Assembly: GCF_900170025.1 (NCBI RefSeq)
Contig: NZ_FWEX01000006.1
Span: forward strand, 2,881,236 to 2,945,235
From: Nitrospira sp. ND1
Lineage (GTDB): Bacteria > Nitrospirota > Nitrospiria > Nitrospirales > Nitrospiraceae
Length of the DNA stretch: 64,000 nt
Direction: 5' to 3'
The translations under genes were made by a program, and so were the position numbers. The notes beneath the pieces are model-generated. The model did no database searches. It was not told the DNA's origin and saw only the letters and a list, made by a program, of their open reading frames with translations. Shown here one piece after another: positions 1 to 8,487 of this stretch; position 1 is the first letter of the stretch; each line of letters opens with the position of its first letter.

Positions 1-219
1 TTCTCGCGCGCCATCGATGCCTACGATCAAGTGCAGTTGAACCATCCCGCCAGCGAAAAAGTGCCGGCTGCCCTCTTGAAGAAGGGCTATGCTTATCTCG
101 CGCTCAAAGATCGAAAGAAAGCCGCCTCGGCGCTCAAGCAGGTCATCGACCTGTATCCAAAATCTCCGGAAGCCAATAAGGCGATGGACAAACTGAATCA
201 ACTAAAGGAGTTGCACTAA
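1..219 (+). CDS. CpoB/YbgF-like TPR protein, C-terminal part
   Basis: The frame is open from the first base of the window to a TAA at 217-219, so only the last 72 residues of a longer gene are visible. They form tetratricopeptide (TPR) helices with the pattern VPAALLKKGYAYLALKDRKK followed by a helix ending in YPKSPEANKA. This is the C-terminal TPR pattern of the Tol-Pal associated periplasmic protein CpoB (YbgF). The next gene starts two bases downstream and ends in a closely similar segment, so the two look like tandem paralogues in one operon. The true start and any signal peptide lie outside the window. Confidence 0.75.
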   Translation, partial: FSRAIDAYDQVQLNHPASEKVPAALLKKGYAYLALKDRKKAASALKQVIDLYPKSPEANKAMDKLNQLKELH

Positions 220-221
220 CG

Positions 222-1001
222 ATGAAGCTCCGATTCGTGGAGGCATTGCAGGTAGGGGCGGGGCTGACCTGCGGACTGGTGTTGGCAGGGTGTGCGAAGC
301 ACGCCGATTTCCTGGAGATCCGGGATCAGGTCTCGATCATCGCCCGGACGCAGGATCAGGAACAGAAGCGATTCGAGGCGATGCAGCGCCGACTGGAGTC
401 GCTCGAACGCGTTCGGGAGCCGGAGGGCGGAAAGCTGCGGCTCGACGATGCGTTGGCCCGCCTTCAGAAGCTCGAGGGACGTCTGGCCAAGATTGAAGAA
501 ACTCAACTGGCCCAAGCCGCCTCCATTCGGTCGGACCTCGCGCTTGCCGAAGCCAATCGTCAGGCGCGTGTCTCGAAGCCGTCCGGGCCCATTGAGCCGG
601 CGACCATCATGCCCGGAGTGCCGTCGATTACGCCGACCTCGGCCTTCAATCTCGCCTATAACGACTACCTCAACGGCAAGTTCGATCTTGCCGTGACCGG
701 GTTTCAGCGGTTCATCAAGGATTTTCCCTCGACCTCGCTGACGCCGAACGCGCACTATTGGCTCGGAGAATCGTACTACGGCCAGAAGGATTATATTCGG
801 GCGATGCAGTCGTTCGAGCACGTCGTGAACGAGTATGCGGGCAATGAAAAGGTTCCCGCCGCGCTCTTCAAGCTGGGCTTGTCGGCCGCCGAAACCGGCG
901 ATACCGCAAAATCGCGCAAGTATCTGAAGCGGGTCATCGAGGAATATTCGACGTCCGATGAAGCCAAGCTCGCGAAAGCGAAGATGGCCGAAATTCGATG
1001 A
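222..1001 (+). CDS. CpoB/YbgF-like lipoprotein with coiled coil and TPRs
   Basis: A 259-residue protein with an N-terminal signal and lipobox (LAGC, Cys at about 24), so a lipoprotein is expected. Residues about 30-105 are rich in Glu, Arg and Leu with heptad-like spacing and should form a coiled coil, as in the trimerisation region of CpoB. Residues about 145-259 contain three TPR-like units (ending AGNEKVPAALFKLG and later KRVIEEYSTSDEAK). CpoB family members act with the Tol-Pal complex to couple outer membrane constriction and peptidoglycan synthesis. No tolA, tolB or pal gene is visible here; they may lie upstream of the window. Two bases separate it from the preceding paralogue. Confidence 0.8.
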   Translation: MKLRFVEALQVGAGLTCGLVLAGCAKHADFLEIRDQVSIIARTQDQEQKRFEAMQRRLESLERVREPEGGKLRLDDALARLQKLEGRLAKIEETQLAQAASIRSDLALAEANRQARVSKPSGPIEPATIMPGVPSITPTSAFNLAYNDYLNGKFDLAVTGFQRFIKDFPSTSLTPNAHYWLGESYYGQKDYIRAMQSFEHVVNEYAGNEKVPAALFKLGLSAAETGDTAKSRKYLKRVIEEYSTSDEAKLAKAKMAEIR

Positions 1002-1073
1002 CCTTGGGCCTGCTGCACGGTCCTCTCTCCATCCGCTCATCCTCGGTTCGAATCTCAGGGAGCGTTTCTTCCC

Positions 1074-2873
1074 ATGGACATAGCGAGTAGTGTGGGAAAG
1101 ATTCAGGTTCTGCCGAGCGATGTCATCGGCCGCATTGCGGCAGGGGAGGTGGTCGAGCGTCCGGCTGCGGTCGTAAAAGAGCTCGTTGAAAACAGCCTGG
1201 ACGCCGGCAGCAGCACGATCACCGTCGAGGTCAAAGACGGAGGCCTCGGGCTGATTCGTGTCACCGACGACGGCGAGGGCATGTCTCGACGTGATGCTTC
1301 TCTCGCTTTTGAGCGGCACGCCACCAGTAAATTGCAGTCGGATCAGCAGCTCGGCACCATTTGCACCATGGGCTTTCGCGGGGAGGCGTTGCCCAGCATC
1401 GCAGCCGTATCGAAAGTCCGGCTCACGACGTTGTCTCGCCAGGAACAGGTGGGCACGCAGCTCTGGCTCACGGCGGGGACCATCACGCGGGTCGAAGATG
1501 CCGCGGCGATTCCCGGGACATCCATCGAGGTTTCGGAGCTCTTCTACAATACGCCCGCCCGCAGGAAATTTCTCAAATCGACCACGACAGAGTTCTCCCA
1601 TATCAGCCATGTGGTGCAGCAGGCCGCGTTAGCGTCGCCGCAGGTACACGTGCGGTTGATTCATAACGGCTATGAGGTCTTCGCACTGCCGGCCGTGTCC
1701 TCGCCTCGCGATCGTGTGCTGCAGGTGTATCGCGCCGCATTCGGTGACCGGGCGCTGGCCGTCGATGTTCAGCAGAACGGTTTGTCCCTGAGGGGCTTCA
1801 TCATCGATCCGGTGCGGGCGCGCGCCGGGCGGACGCCGCAAGAACTCTTCGTCAATCGCAGGCCGATCAAAAACAGCACCGTGCAACATGCGGTTGTGGA
1901 TGGCTACAGTTCGTTTCTCGCGAAGGGCCATGCTCCGCTGTTTGTGCTCTTTCTTGATGTCGAGCCCCAGCGGGTCGATGTCAACGTGCATCCGACTAAA
2001 CGAGAGGTCCGGTTTGCCGATAACGAGCAGATCCACCAGCTGGTTCGTTCTGCTGTGCGCCATACCCTTGGTCGCGCCCACATCGAATCGTCGATGGCTG
2101 GGGCCGCTCACGCGCATCCGGACGGGAACGGGGTATCGAATGTCGCGATTCCCGTCGAGGAAACTGGCGTCGAGCCGGCAGCCCTGTCGTATCCATCATT
2201 CGCACCCCTGAACGTGCCTGTTCCGCCGACTCCCTCAGCTGAGAGCCAAACCTCATTTGTCGGGGAGGGGGGCACTCCTTATCAATCGGGTGAGGCCGTG
2301 GATATTGTTCCCCTCGGCCAGATGCACCGCACCTATGTGATTGCGCAAGTGGGCGATGAACTCCAGGTGATCGATCAACATACGGCCCACGAGCGAGTCT
2401 TGTTTGAGCGACTGTTGCGAGCCTGGCAGGGCAAGAGCTTGCCGTCCCAGCCGCTGCTGTTGCCGGAACCGTTGGAGTTGCCTGTTCAACAAGCTCTCAT
2501 CCTTCAGCGCCATCTGGCGGAACTGGAACGACTCGGGTTGTTCATTGAACCATTCGGGCCCTCCTCCTTCTTAATCCGCAGCCTGCCGGTGATGTTGGGC
2601 CATCCTGACCTGGCCGCGCTGGTTCAAGATCTGATTGACGATCTTGAGCAGTGGGATTCGATTTCCTCGCTGGAAACGAAGGTGAAGCCCATTCTTGCAT
2701 CACTGGCTTGCCACGGGGCTGTTCGGGCGGGCCGGGCGATGGCGCTTCCCGAGATCAGGCAACTGGCGCAGGATTGGGTGGCCGAGGGGTCGATCATGAC
2801 CTGTCCGCACGGCCGCCGTGTGGCCTTCCGTCTCTCGGGGGACGAACTGGCTCGCCTGTTCGATCGTGCATAG
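1074..2873 (+). CDS. mutL: DNA mismatch repair protein MutL
   Basis: A 599-residue MutL. The N-terminal GHKL ATPase has the catalytic region KELVENSLDAGS (Glu36, Asn40), the DDGEGM motif (65-70) and GFRGEAL (100-106). The C-terminal dimerisation domain (about 410-599) has DQHTAHER at 434-441 with a further Glu at 445. This fits the DQHA-x2-E-x4-E metal motif of nicking-type MutL apart from Ala to Thr. The accompanying ACHGAVRAG and CPHGRR segments are also present. I infer an endonuclease-type MutL that would work without MutH. The length is typical. It is followed after 17 bases by miaA, an order common in bacteria. Confidence 0.97.
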   Translation: MDIASSVGKIQVLPSDVIGRIAAGEVVERPAAVVKELVENSLDAGSSTITVEVKDGGLGLIRVTDDGEGMSRRDASLAFERHATSKLQSDQQLGTICTMGFRGEALPSIAAVSKVRLTTLSRQEQVGTQLWLTAGTITRVEDAAAIPGTSIEVSELFYNTPARRKFLKSTTTEFSHISHVVQQAALASPQVHVRLIHNGYEVFALPAVSSPRDRVLQVYRAAFGDRALAVDVQQNGLSLRGFIIDPVRARAGRTPQELFVNRRPIKNSTVQHAVVDGYSSFLAKGHAPLFVLFLDVEPQRVDVNVHPTKREVRFADNEQIHQLVRSAVRHTLGRAHIESSMAGAAHAHPDGNGVSNVAIPVEETGVEPAALSYPSFAPLNVPVPPTPSAESQTSFVGEGGTPYQSGEAVDIVPLGQMHRTYVIAQVGDELQVIDQHTAHERVLFERLLRAWQGKSLPSQPLLLPEPLELPVQQALILQRHLAELERLGLFIEPFGPSSFLIRSLPVMLGHPDLAALVQDLIDDLEQWDSISSLETKVKPILASLACHGAVRAGRAMALPEIRQLAQDWVAEGSIMTCPHGRRVAFRLSGDELARLFDRA

Positions 2874-2890
2874 GAAGAGGGAGTCCGGGG

Positions 2891-3922
2891 ATGGTGCGAC
2901 TGTCGGAATCGCAGCGAGCGTCGCGGCCCCTGGTGCTGCTGGTCGGGCCGACGGCGGTGGGAAAGAGCGAGATCGGCCTTCGGCTAGCGCATGCGCTGGA
3001 TACGGATGTGCTGACGGCAGATTCGCGCCAGGTCTATCGCGGGATGGACATTGCGACCGACAAGCCGACGCCGGAGCAACGACAGGGCGTGCCGCACCGC
3101 CTCATCGATGTAGTCGATCCCGACGAGCCGTTTAACGCCGGGCAGTATCGCCGGCTGGCGCTGCAGGAGATTCAGCGGCTGTATGGAGCCGGCCGGTTGC
3201 CGTTGATCGTCGGTGGCACAGGACTGTACGTTCGGACGCTGATTCATGGATTGTGTGATGCCCCGCGCGCAGATCAGGCCTATCGAGAATCGTTGTTGCA
3301 GGAGGCCCGCGCGCAGGGCGGCTATTTTTTGCACGGTGAATTGACGCGTGTCGATCCCGAATCGGCCGCGCGGCTCCATCCCCACGACGAAGTCAAAATC
3401 GTGCGGGCGCTTGAAGTCCATCATCTGTCGGGACAACGCCTGTCGGATATGCAGCGGCAGCATCGTTTCGCCGAGCAGGAGTTTTCGGTGCTCCTCATCG
3501 GTCTGAATCGGGATCGCGCGCAGCTCTACCGCCGAATCGACGACCGGGTCGAGTCGATGTTTGCGCGAGGCGTGGTGGAGGAAACCGAACGACTGCTGGC
3601 CGACGGGTATGGGCGGGAGTTGGGTGCGATGAAGGGGCTGGGGTATCAGCAGGTTGCCGGCTATCTGGCCGGCGAATACGACCGGGCTGAGGCGCTCCGC
3701 CTGTTGAAGCGTGATACCAGACATTTCGCCAAGCGTCAGTTGACATGGTTTCGGAAGGAGCCCGGCTTGCGCTGGTGTGAGCTCACTGAGCAGGATCGTT
3801 CGGAGGATGTAGCCGGGCGTCTGCTTGAGATGATTCGTTCGTTTGTCCAGGATCTAGCACCTCGACGGCCGGAGGAAATGCCGAATCCGTCGCTTACCAT
3901 GGAACAGGAATCGACCGCATGA
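2891..3922 (+). CDS. miaA: tRNA dimethylallyltransferase MiaA
   Basis: A 343-residue enzyme that transfers dimethylallyl from DMAPP to A37 of tRNAs reading UNN codons. The P-loop GPTAVGKS is near residues 19-26, followed by the family patterns LTADSRQVYRGMDIATDKP and PLIVGGTGLYVRTLIHGL. The C-terminal part has GAMKGLGYQQ and KRDTRHFAKRQLTWFRK, both typical of MiaA. The frame stays open upstream inside mutL, but ATG 2891, just after an AGAGGGAG ribosome site, gives the normal family N-terminus. Its TGA overlaps the ATG of mtnP by four bases, so the two are translationally coupled. Confidence 0.96.
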   Translation: MVRLSESQRASRPLVLLVGPTAVGKSEIGLRLAHALDTDVLTADSRQVYRGMDIATDKPTPEQRQGVPHRLIDVVDPDEPFNAGQYRRLALQEIQRLYGAGRLPLIVGGTGLYVRTLIHGLCDAPRADQAYRESLLQEARAQGGYFLHGELTRVDPESAARLHPHDEVKIVRALEVHHLSGQRLSDMQRQHRFAEQEFSVLLIGLNRDRAQLYRRIDDRVESMFARGVVEETERLLADGYGRELGAMKGLGYQQVAGYLAGEYDRAEALRLLKRDTRHFAKRQLTWFRKEPGLRWCELTEQDRSEDVAGRLLEMIRSFVQDLAPRRPEEMPNPSLTMEQESTA

Positions 3923-4818
3923 CTGAATCAAAGAAGGCCGGGCAGGCCGCAATCGGTATTATCGGTGGCAGTGGGTTGTACGACATTGAAGGACTGGCGC
4001 GGGTTCGGGAAGTGCGCGTTCGAACCCCGTTCGGTGCGCCGTCAGATGCCATTCGTGTCGGGGTGTTGGGTGGCATCCGTGTTGCGTTTCTCTCCCGACA
4101 TGGGCGGGGGCACCGGCTCAGTCCCAGCAGCATCAACTATCGCGCCAATATCTATGCATTGAAATCGCTCGGGGTGACGCAAGTGATTTCGCTCAGCGCC
4201 GTCGGCAGCATGAAGGAATCCATCCGTCCCGGTGACGTCGTGCTGCCGGATCAGTTCATCGATCTGACGAAACGCAGAGTGTCGACGTTTTTCGACGAGG
4301 GCATTGTGGCGCATGTCGGGTTCGGGGAGCCGGTCTGTTCGTCGGTGGCGGATGTGTTGGAGCAGGCAGGGCGAGCGGTGGGGGCGCGGCTTCAACGCGG
4401 TGGTACCTACGTGTGTATGGAAGGACCCCAGTTTTCTACGAAGGCGGAGTCCCGGTTGTATCGCCAGTGGGGGGTAGATGTTATCGGTATGACCAACATG
4501 CCGGAAGCCAAACTTGCCCGTGAAGCGGAGCTCTGTTACGCGACCGTTGCGCTCGCGACGGACTACGACTGCTGGCATGACACCGAAGAGGCCGTCACGG
4601 TCGAGGCCATTCTGGCCACGCTGCATAAGAATGTCGCTCTGGCTAAACAACTGTTGAAGGCGGCGCTGCCCAAGTTGGCGCCGGACCGGACTTGTGTCTG
4701 TCATCAGGCGCTTCGGACCGCCATCGTGACCGCGCCGGATTGCATCTCTGCCACGGCGAAGCGACGGCTCAATTTATTGATTGCTCCCTCTGTGCGGACG
4801 CGGAAAGGAAAACGGTGA
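3919..4818 (+). CDS. mtnP: S-methyl-5'-thioadenosine phosphorylase
   Basis: A 299-residue phosphorylase that splits 5'-methylthioadenosine into adenine and methylthioribose-1-phosphate in methionine salvage. It has the phosphate-binding start IGIIGGSGLYDIEG, the SRHGRGHRLSPSSINYRAN block, CMEGPQFSTKAES and the purine site GMTNMPEAKLAREAELCYAT followed by ATDYDCWH. The last block favours MTAP over purine nucleoside phosphorylase. The start codon overlaps the miaA stop. A PfkB kinase follows after three bases. No other methionine salvage genes (mtnA, mtnB and so on) are in the window. Confidence 0.93.
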   Translation: MTESKKAGQAAIGIIGGSGLYDIEGLARVREVRVRTPFGAPSDAIRVGVLGGIRVAFLSRHGRGHRLSPSSINYRANIYALKSLGVTQVISLSAVGSMKESIRPGDVVLPDQFIDLTKRRVSTFFDEGIVAHVGFGEPVCSSVADVLEQAGRAVGARLQRGGTYVCMEGPQFSTKAESRLYRQWGVDVIGMTNMPEAKLAREAELCYATVALATDYDCWHDTEEAVTVEAILATLHKNVALAKQLLKAALPKLAPDRTCVCHQALRTAIVTAPDCISATAKRRLNLLIAPSVRTRKGKR

Positions 4819-4821
4819 AGC

Positions 4822-5739
4822 ATGGGTAAATTATTGGTAGTGGGATCGGTGGCGCTGGATACCGTCAAAACGCCGTTCGGTGAGGTCACCGAAGTGCTCG
4901 GGGGATCGGCGACGTACTTTTCGACGGCCGCGAGCTACTTCACCTCGGTCGATCTGATTGCGGTCGTCGGGGAGGATTTTCCGGAGCAACACGTGGCGTT
5001 CCTGAAGAGCCGGAAGATCGATTTGGCCGGCTTGGAGCGGCGACCGGGTGCCACGTTCCGCTGGAAGGGGGCCTATTCGCACCAATTGAACGAAGCGCAG
5101 ACGCTCGATACCCGCTTGAATGTGTTCGAGACGTTTCGTCCCAAGATTCCCGCTCAGTACAGTTCGCCGGATGTCCTCTTCCTGGGCAACATCGACCCGA
5201 ATTTGCAGCTGGATGTCTTGCAGCAGGTAAAACGTCCTGCGCTGGTCGCCTGCGACACGATGAACTTTTGGATCAACGGCAAGCGCGACGCACTCTGGAA
5301 CGTGCTGCAACACATCGACATTCTCATCATCAATGACGGAGAAGCACGGGCGTTGGGCGAGGACACGAATCTCGTCAAGGTCGCTAAGAAGATTCTCGCG
5401 CGAGGCCCCAAACACTTGATCGTCAAACGCGGTGAATATGGCGTCCTGATGTTCAACGACAAGCAGGTCTTCGGGGCGCCGGCGTTCCCGCTGGACGATG
5501 TGAGAGATCCCACCGGTGCGGGCGATACGTTCGCCGGAGGATTTCTCGGTTACCTGGCAGCGACCGGAAACCGGTCTCCCGAGGCAATGCGGCAAGCCAT
5601 CATTTTCGGCAGCGTCATGGCCTCGTTTACAGTAGAAGCCTTTAGCCTTGACCGATTGAGGATCCTGGATTACAAAGAGATTGAGGCGCGTTTCAAAGAA
5701 TTCAAGCGGCTCACTCACTTTGAGGACATTGAGGCATGA
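4822..5739 (+). CDS. PfkB-family sugar or nucleoside kinase
   Basis: A 305-residue ribokinase-fold (PfkB) kinase. It starts with GKLLVVGSVALDTVKTPFGE and GGSATYFSTAASYF, and carries the second PfkB signature DPTGAGDTFAGGFLGYL near residue 230 with its catalytic Asp. Substrate is not decidable by eye; adenosine, ribose or another sugar are possible. Position directly after mtnP suggests a role linked to nucleoside or methylthioribose recycling, but that is inference. ATG 4822 sits after a purine-rich GGAAAGGAAAACGGTGAAGC. The stop overlaps the start of the next TPR gene. Confidence 0.88.
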   Translation: MGKLLVVGSVALDTVKTPFGEVTEVLGGSATYFSTAASYFTSVDLIAVVGEDFPEQHVAFLKSRKIDLAGLERRPGATFRWKGAYSHQLNEAQTLDTRLNVFETFRPKIPAQYSSPDVLFLGNIDPNLQLDVLQQVKRPALVACDTMNFWINGKRDALWNVLQHIDILIINDGEARALGEDTNLVKVAKKILARGPKHLIVKRGEYGVLMFNDKQVFGAPAFPLDDVRDPTGAGDTFAGGFLGYLAATGNRSPEAMRQAIIFGSVMASFTVEAFSLDRLRILDYKEIEARFKEFKRLTHFEDIEA

Positions 5740-6437
5740 TGACAATTCGCCGCGAGCAGGATCGCGCCGCGCGCACCGCTTCTGTCGGCGCGGGGGCACG
5801 CTGGCTGGTGTTGCTCCTGGGCTTGTGTGTGTTGAGCGGGTGTGCCAACGAAGAGAACCTGCGCAAGTCGAAAGGGTTCTATCAAGAAGGGGTCGCCCGG
5901 CTCAGTTCCGATCAACAGCAGGCCTACGTGTCGTTTCAGAAGGCGGTGAAGCTCAACCCCGACAATAAGGAAGCGCACTACGGGTTGGGACATATCTATT
6001 CCTCGCAGGGGCGGTTCAAGCTGGCCGAGGAATCGTTCCGTGAGGCGATTCGTATCGACGGTGACTATGCCGAGGCGAACACCTATCTCGGGCAGGTGCT
6101 GGCCAATCAGGATCGATGGAAAGAAGCCATCGCGGCCTATCGACAGGCGCTCAGCAATCCGCTCTATCCGACACCGGATCTGGCACGCTTCCACTTGGGG
6201 AAAGCCTTGATGCACGAAGGCGATCTACAGGGGGCCATGGAAGTGTTGGAAGACGCGACGACCGTCACGCCGCCGAACGTCCCTCCCGCCATGCTCCAAT
6301 TGGAGTTGGCGCGCGTGTATCACAAGCTCGGATTCGATGTGCGGGCGCGTGAGGCTCTCGCAAAGGTCTCAAACTTAGACAAGGGCGGAGAACAGGCAGC
6401 CGCAGCGCAGGAACTTCTCGGTCAGCTCAAACCATAG
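5736..6437 (+). CDS. TPR-repeat lipoprotein
   Basis: A 233-residue protein with a signal peptide ending in a lipobox (VLSGC, Cys at about 34) and four to five TPR units (for example AYVSFQKAVKLNPDNKEAHY and SFREAIRIDGDYAEANTYLG). The layout resembles PilF/PilW-type pilotins and other TPR lipoproteins that help assemble outer membrane complexes, but no type IV pilus gene is nearby and I would not assign that role. The ATG overlaps the preceding stop (ATGATGA), and a RodZ-like gene follows nine bases later, so it belongs to the same transcription unit. Confidence 0.85.
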   Translation: MMTIRREQDRAARTASVGAGARWLVLLLGLCVLSGCANEENLRKSKGFYQEGVARLSSDQQQAYVSFQKAVKLNPDNKEAHYGLGHIYSSQGRFKLAEESFREAIRIDGDYAEANTYLGQVLANQDRWKEAIAAYRQALSNPLYPTPDLARFHLGKALMHEGDLQGAMEVLEDATTVTPPNVPPAMLQLELARVYHKLGFDVRAREALAKVSNLDKGGEQAAAAQELLGQLKP

Positions 6438-6446
6438 GCGGATATC

Positions 6447-7400
6447 ATGGAATCAGTGGGTGAATTTTTTCGGCAGGTGCGTGAGACGAAAGGCCTGACG
6501 GTCGATGAGGTGGCCTCGAAGACCAGGATTCGCACGGATTTCGTCAAAGCGCTCGAAGAAGGAAATTTCGCCAAGTTGCCCGACCAAGTCTTCGCGCGCG
6601 GCTTTGTGCGCTCCTATGCGCGATCGTTGGGGCTCGACGAAGAAGATGCCATCCATCGGTTTGTGCAGTCCGCCGGTGCGTTCTATGAAAAACAGGGTGA
6701 GCGGGAGCGGTTGAGGCAGCGGCAGGTCGAAGAGGAACGGCGCCGGAAAGCCAATCGCAAAGCGGTGGGTATCGCCATTGCTGTCGCCATTGCAACGCTG
6801 GTGTTTCTGCTAAGTCGGGAACAGTCTTCGACATTGGTGCGGCGTTCCGGATCGGACCAGCCGTCGCCGAGTAAGAAGAGCGCGCCTTTTGCCAAGGATA
6901 CACGCGAGGCGCCGCGTCAGGGCTTGGAACTTCCGCCTCCCATCGTGCCACCGGCGACGAAACCGGCTGAACCCGTGGCCGTTCCCTCAAAGCCCTCGCA
7001 GGAAAAGGTGGCTGCCGCTGTGCCGCCTCCTCCCGCTCCTCCGGTCAAGCCGGCGCCGGTTCAGCCGGAGCAGATGGCCGCTCAACCCTCCTTCTCCGGA
7101 TCCGATGGTCCTCTCGCAGGGCTCTCTGTTGATGGACCCGCTGGTCCTGATGGTCCGCTCGTGCTGGATCTGGATGCCACTGAGTTGAGTTGGGTGGTCG
7201 TGCAGGTTGATTCCGGTAGTCCCCAGGAGGCGTTGCTGCGCCCTGGTCAAAAGGCTCAATGGAAGGCTCAGGACCAGTTTACGGTGACACTCGGCAATGC
7301 CGGAGGCGTCCGCGCGGAACTCAACGGTAAGCCGCAAAAGCCATTTGGGCCGAGCGGAAAGGTTGTGCGCGATGTCGTCCTCAAACGTTCAGGTTTGTGA
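6447..7400 (+). CDS. RodZ-like cytoskeletal/helix-turn-helix membrane protein
   Basis: A 317-residue protein with the RodZ layout. An N-terminal helix-turn-helix domain (about 5-75; VDEVASKTRIRTDFVKALEE and FVRSYARSLGLDEED) is followed by a charged stretch, a single membrane segment (about 105-122, VGIAIAVAIATLVFLLS), a long Pro/Ala/Lys-rich periplasmic linker and a C-terminal DUF4115-type beta domain (about 230-317) with ELSWVVVQVDSGSPQEALLRPGQ split over the domain. RodZ links MreB to the cell wall machinery. Here it ends the operon that begins upstream with TPR proteins. No MreB is in the window. Confidence 0.85.
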   Translation: MESVGEFFRQVRETKGLTVDEVASKTRIRTDFVKALEEGNFAKLPDQVFARGFVRSYARSLGLDEEDAIHRFVQSAGAFYEKQGERERLRQRQVEEERRRKANRKAVGIAIAVAIATLVFLLSREQSSTLVRRSGSDQPSPSKKSAPFAKDTREAPRQGLELPPPIVPPATKPAEPVAVPSKPSQEKVAAAVPPPPAPPVKPAPVQPEQMAAQPSFSGSDGPLAGLSVDGPAGPDGPLVLDLDATELSWVVVQVDSGSPQEALLRPGQKAQWKAQDQFTVTLGNAGGVRAELNGKPQKPFGPSGKVVRDVVLKRSGL

Positions 7401-7706
7401 TCGGGTAGTGTTCTGGTACCTGCGGCCGGTTTGAGTGTTCGTGTCCACTCACCTGCGGTTCACTCTCCATAATCGGTGTCGCCGAGCAGCTCCTCCGGTT
7501 CCCTTCGCGCATACGAATGGGGCGCGCAGGGGGTCTCTGGGGCGCAAAGGTGTCACGCTTGGATAGTGGTACGTACGAGCCCCTGTGCTGAGAGTTCAGA
7601 ATAGCCACAATTTCAGCCTCTTTCCCCACTTCTCATCCTGGCACGCCCCTTGAGTTCCACGTAGGTCGGCATAGGCGAAGAGCCGGCAAGGAGGTTTCCA
7701 GTTCCC
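7401..7706. other. Intergenic stretch without a gene
   Basis: About 300 bases between the RodZ-like gene and the cytochrome promoter. Short open frames exist on both strands but none has a ribosome site or a recognisable product. It probably holds the end of the upstream operon and sequence upstream of the cytochrome promoter. Confidence 0.5.
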
Positions 7707-7736
7707 TTGACAAGACAGAAAACGCGTTGCTATAGT
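7707..7736 (+). promoter_or_regulatory. Sigma-70-type promoter of the cytochrome c gene
   Basis: TTGACA at 7707-7712 and TATAGT at 7731-7736 with an 18-base spacer, about 100 bases before the cytochrome c start. The -35 box is a perfect consensus match and the -10 box matches five of six. The leader of about 90 bases contains no other gene. Confidence 0.7.
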
Positions 7737-7835
7737 TCGCCTGTTTTGTCGTCCTTGTCACAGGCTTTTTTCATGCTGCCCAGGATAAGCGGGTCGTTGT
7801 TCACGCGGTGGGTTCAACACAAAGGAGGAGTTCTG

Positions 7836-8288
7836 ATGGGGTATTTTTCTAAGTTCGTTGGAGTCTGTGCGGCCGTCACCTTGTTGTCTGTGGCGGTGGT
7901 GGGAGCCGAGGAAAAGGATCCGTTGAAGCCCCGTGTTGCGCCGGATCAAATGGCGGATGCGAAGGCGATGAAGAACCCGGTTGCCTCAACCCCGGAAAGC
8001 ATTGCCAAGGGCAAGGCACTGTATGAGGGCAAAGGCACCTGCTTCAATTGCCATGGGAAAGAAGGAAAGGGCGACGGCCCTGCCGGCGCGATCCTCAACC
8101 CGAGCCCGCGTAACTTCACCAACTGCAAGTTCCACAAGAAGCGGAAAGACGGCGAGCTGTTCTGGGTGATCAAGAATGGCAGCGCAGGCACCGGTATGGT
8201 GTCCCTGATCCCTGCGGCCATCAATGAAGAAGAAGCGTGGACGATCATCAACTACGAGCGCAGCTTCTGCAAGGGTGGAGAAGAGTAG
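7836..8288 (+). CDS. Secreted monohaem cytochrome c
   Basis: A 150-residue class I-type cytochrome c. The signal peptide (about 1-23, ending VVGAEE) is followed by one haem site CFNCH (Cys69, Cys72, His73) within GKALYEGKGTCFNCHGKEGK. A Met in GTGMVSL is the likely sixth ligand. The frame is open further upstream to a TTG that lies inside the promoter. ATG 7836, eight bases after a strong AAAGGAGGAG site, is the right start. A promoter and a terminator bracket it, so it is a single-gene transcript. It is probably a soluble periplasmic electron carrier; the donor and acceptor are unknown. Confidence 0.9.
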   Translation: MGYFSKFVGVCAAVTLLSVAVVGAEEKDPLKPRVAPDQMADAKAMKNPVASTPESIAKGKALYEGKGTCFNCHGKEGKGDGPAGAILNPSPRNFTNCKFHKKRKDGELFWVIKNGSAGTGMVSLIPAAINEEEAWTIINYERSFCKGGEE

Positions 8289-8320
8289 TTTCGAGTTTCG
8301 GCCGATCGGCTGAACAAAAG

Positions 8321-8358
8321 GGGGCGTCGAGGGTATCCTCGACGCCCCCTTTGCTTTT
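8321..8358 (+). terminator. Rho-independent terminator after cytochrome c
   Basis: A perfect 13-base-pair stem (GGGGGCGTCGAGG at 8321-8333 with CCTCGACGCCCCC at 8338-8350), a four-base GTAT loop, and a T-rich tail TTTGCTTTT. It lies 32 bases after the cytochrome c stop. Confidence 0.88.
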
Positions 8359-8487
8359 ATGCGGCATGTGCTGGCATCCAGATCCGGGCGGGGAACGTAC
8401 GCGGGACGGATGGTGTCCGCCCCGCCGGGATTGCGGCTGGACGTGTTGTAATTCGGGCGACGCCGTCGTCAGAAACCGGATGGTTGT

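Noticed and set aside
216..1610. Long minus-strand open frame (464 residues) over the CpoB-like and mutL genes
   Set aside because: It is antisense to two clear genes, has Arg/His-rich composition and no ribosome site or family.
7381..7629. 82-residue minus-strand frame after the RodZ-like gene
   Set aside because: It overlaps the RodZ 3' end and lacks any motif or ribosome site.
7707..7835. N-terminal extension of the cytochrome c frame starting at TTG 7707
   Set aside because: That TTG is the -35 box TTGACA; a strong ribosome site and signal peptide point to ATG 7836.
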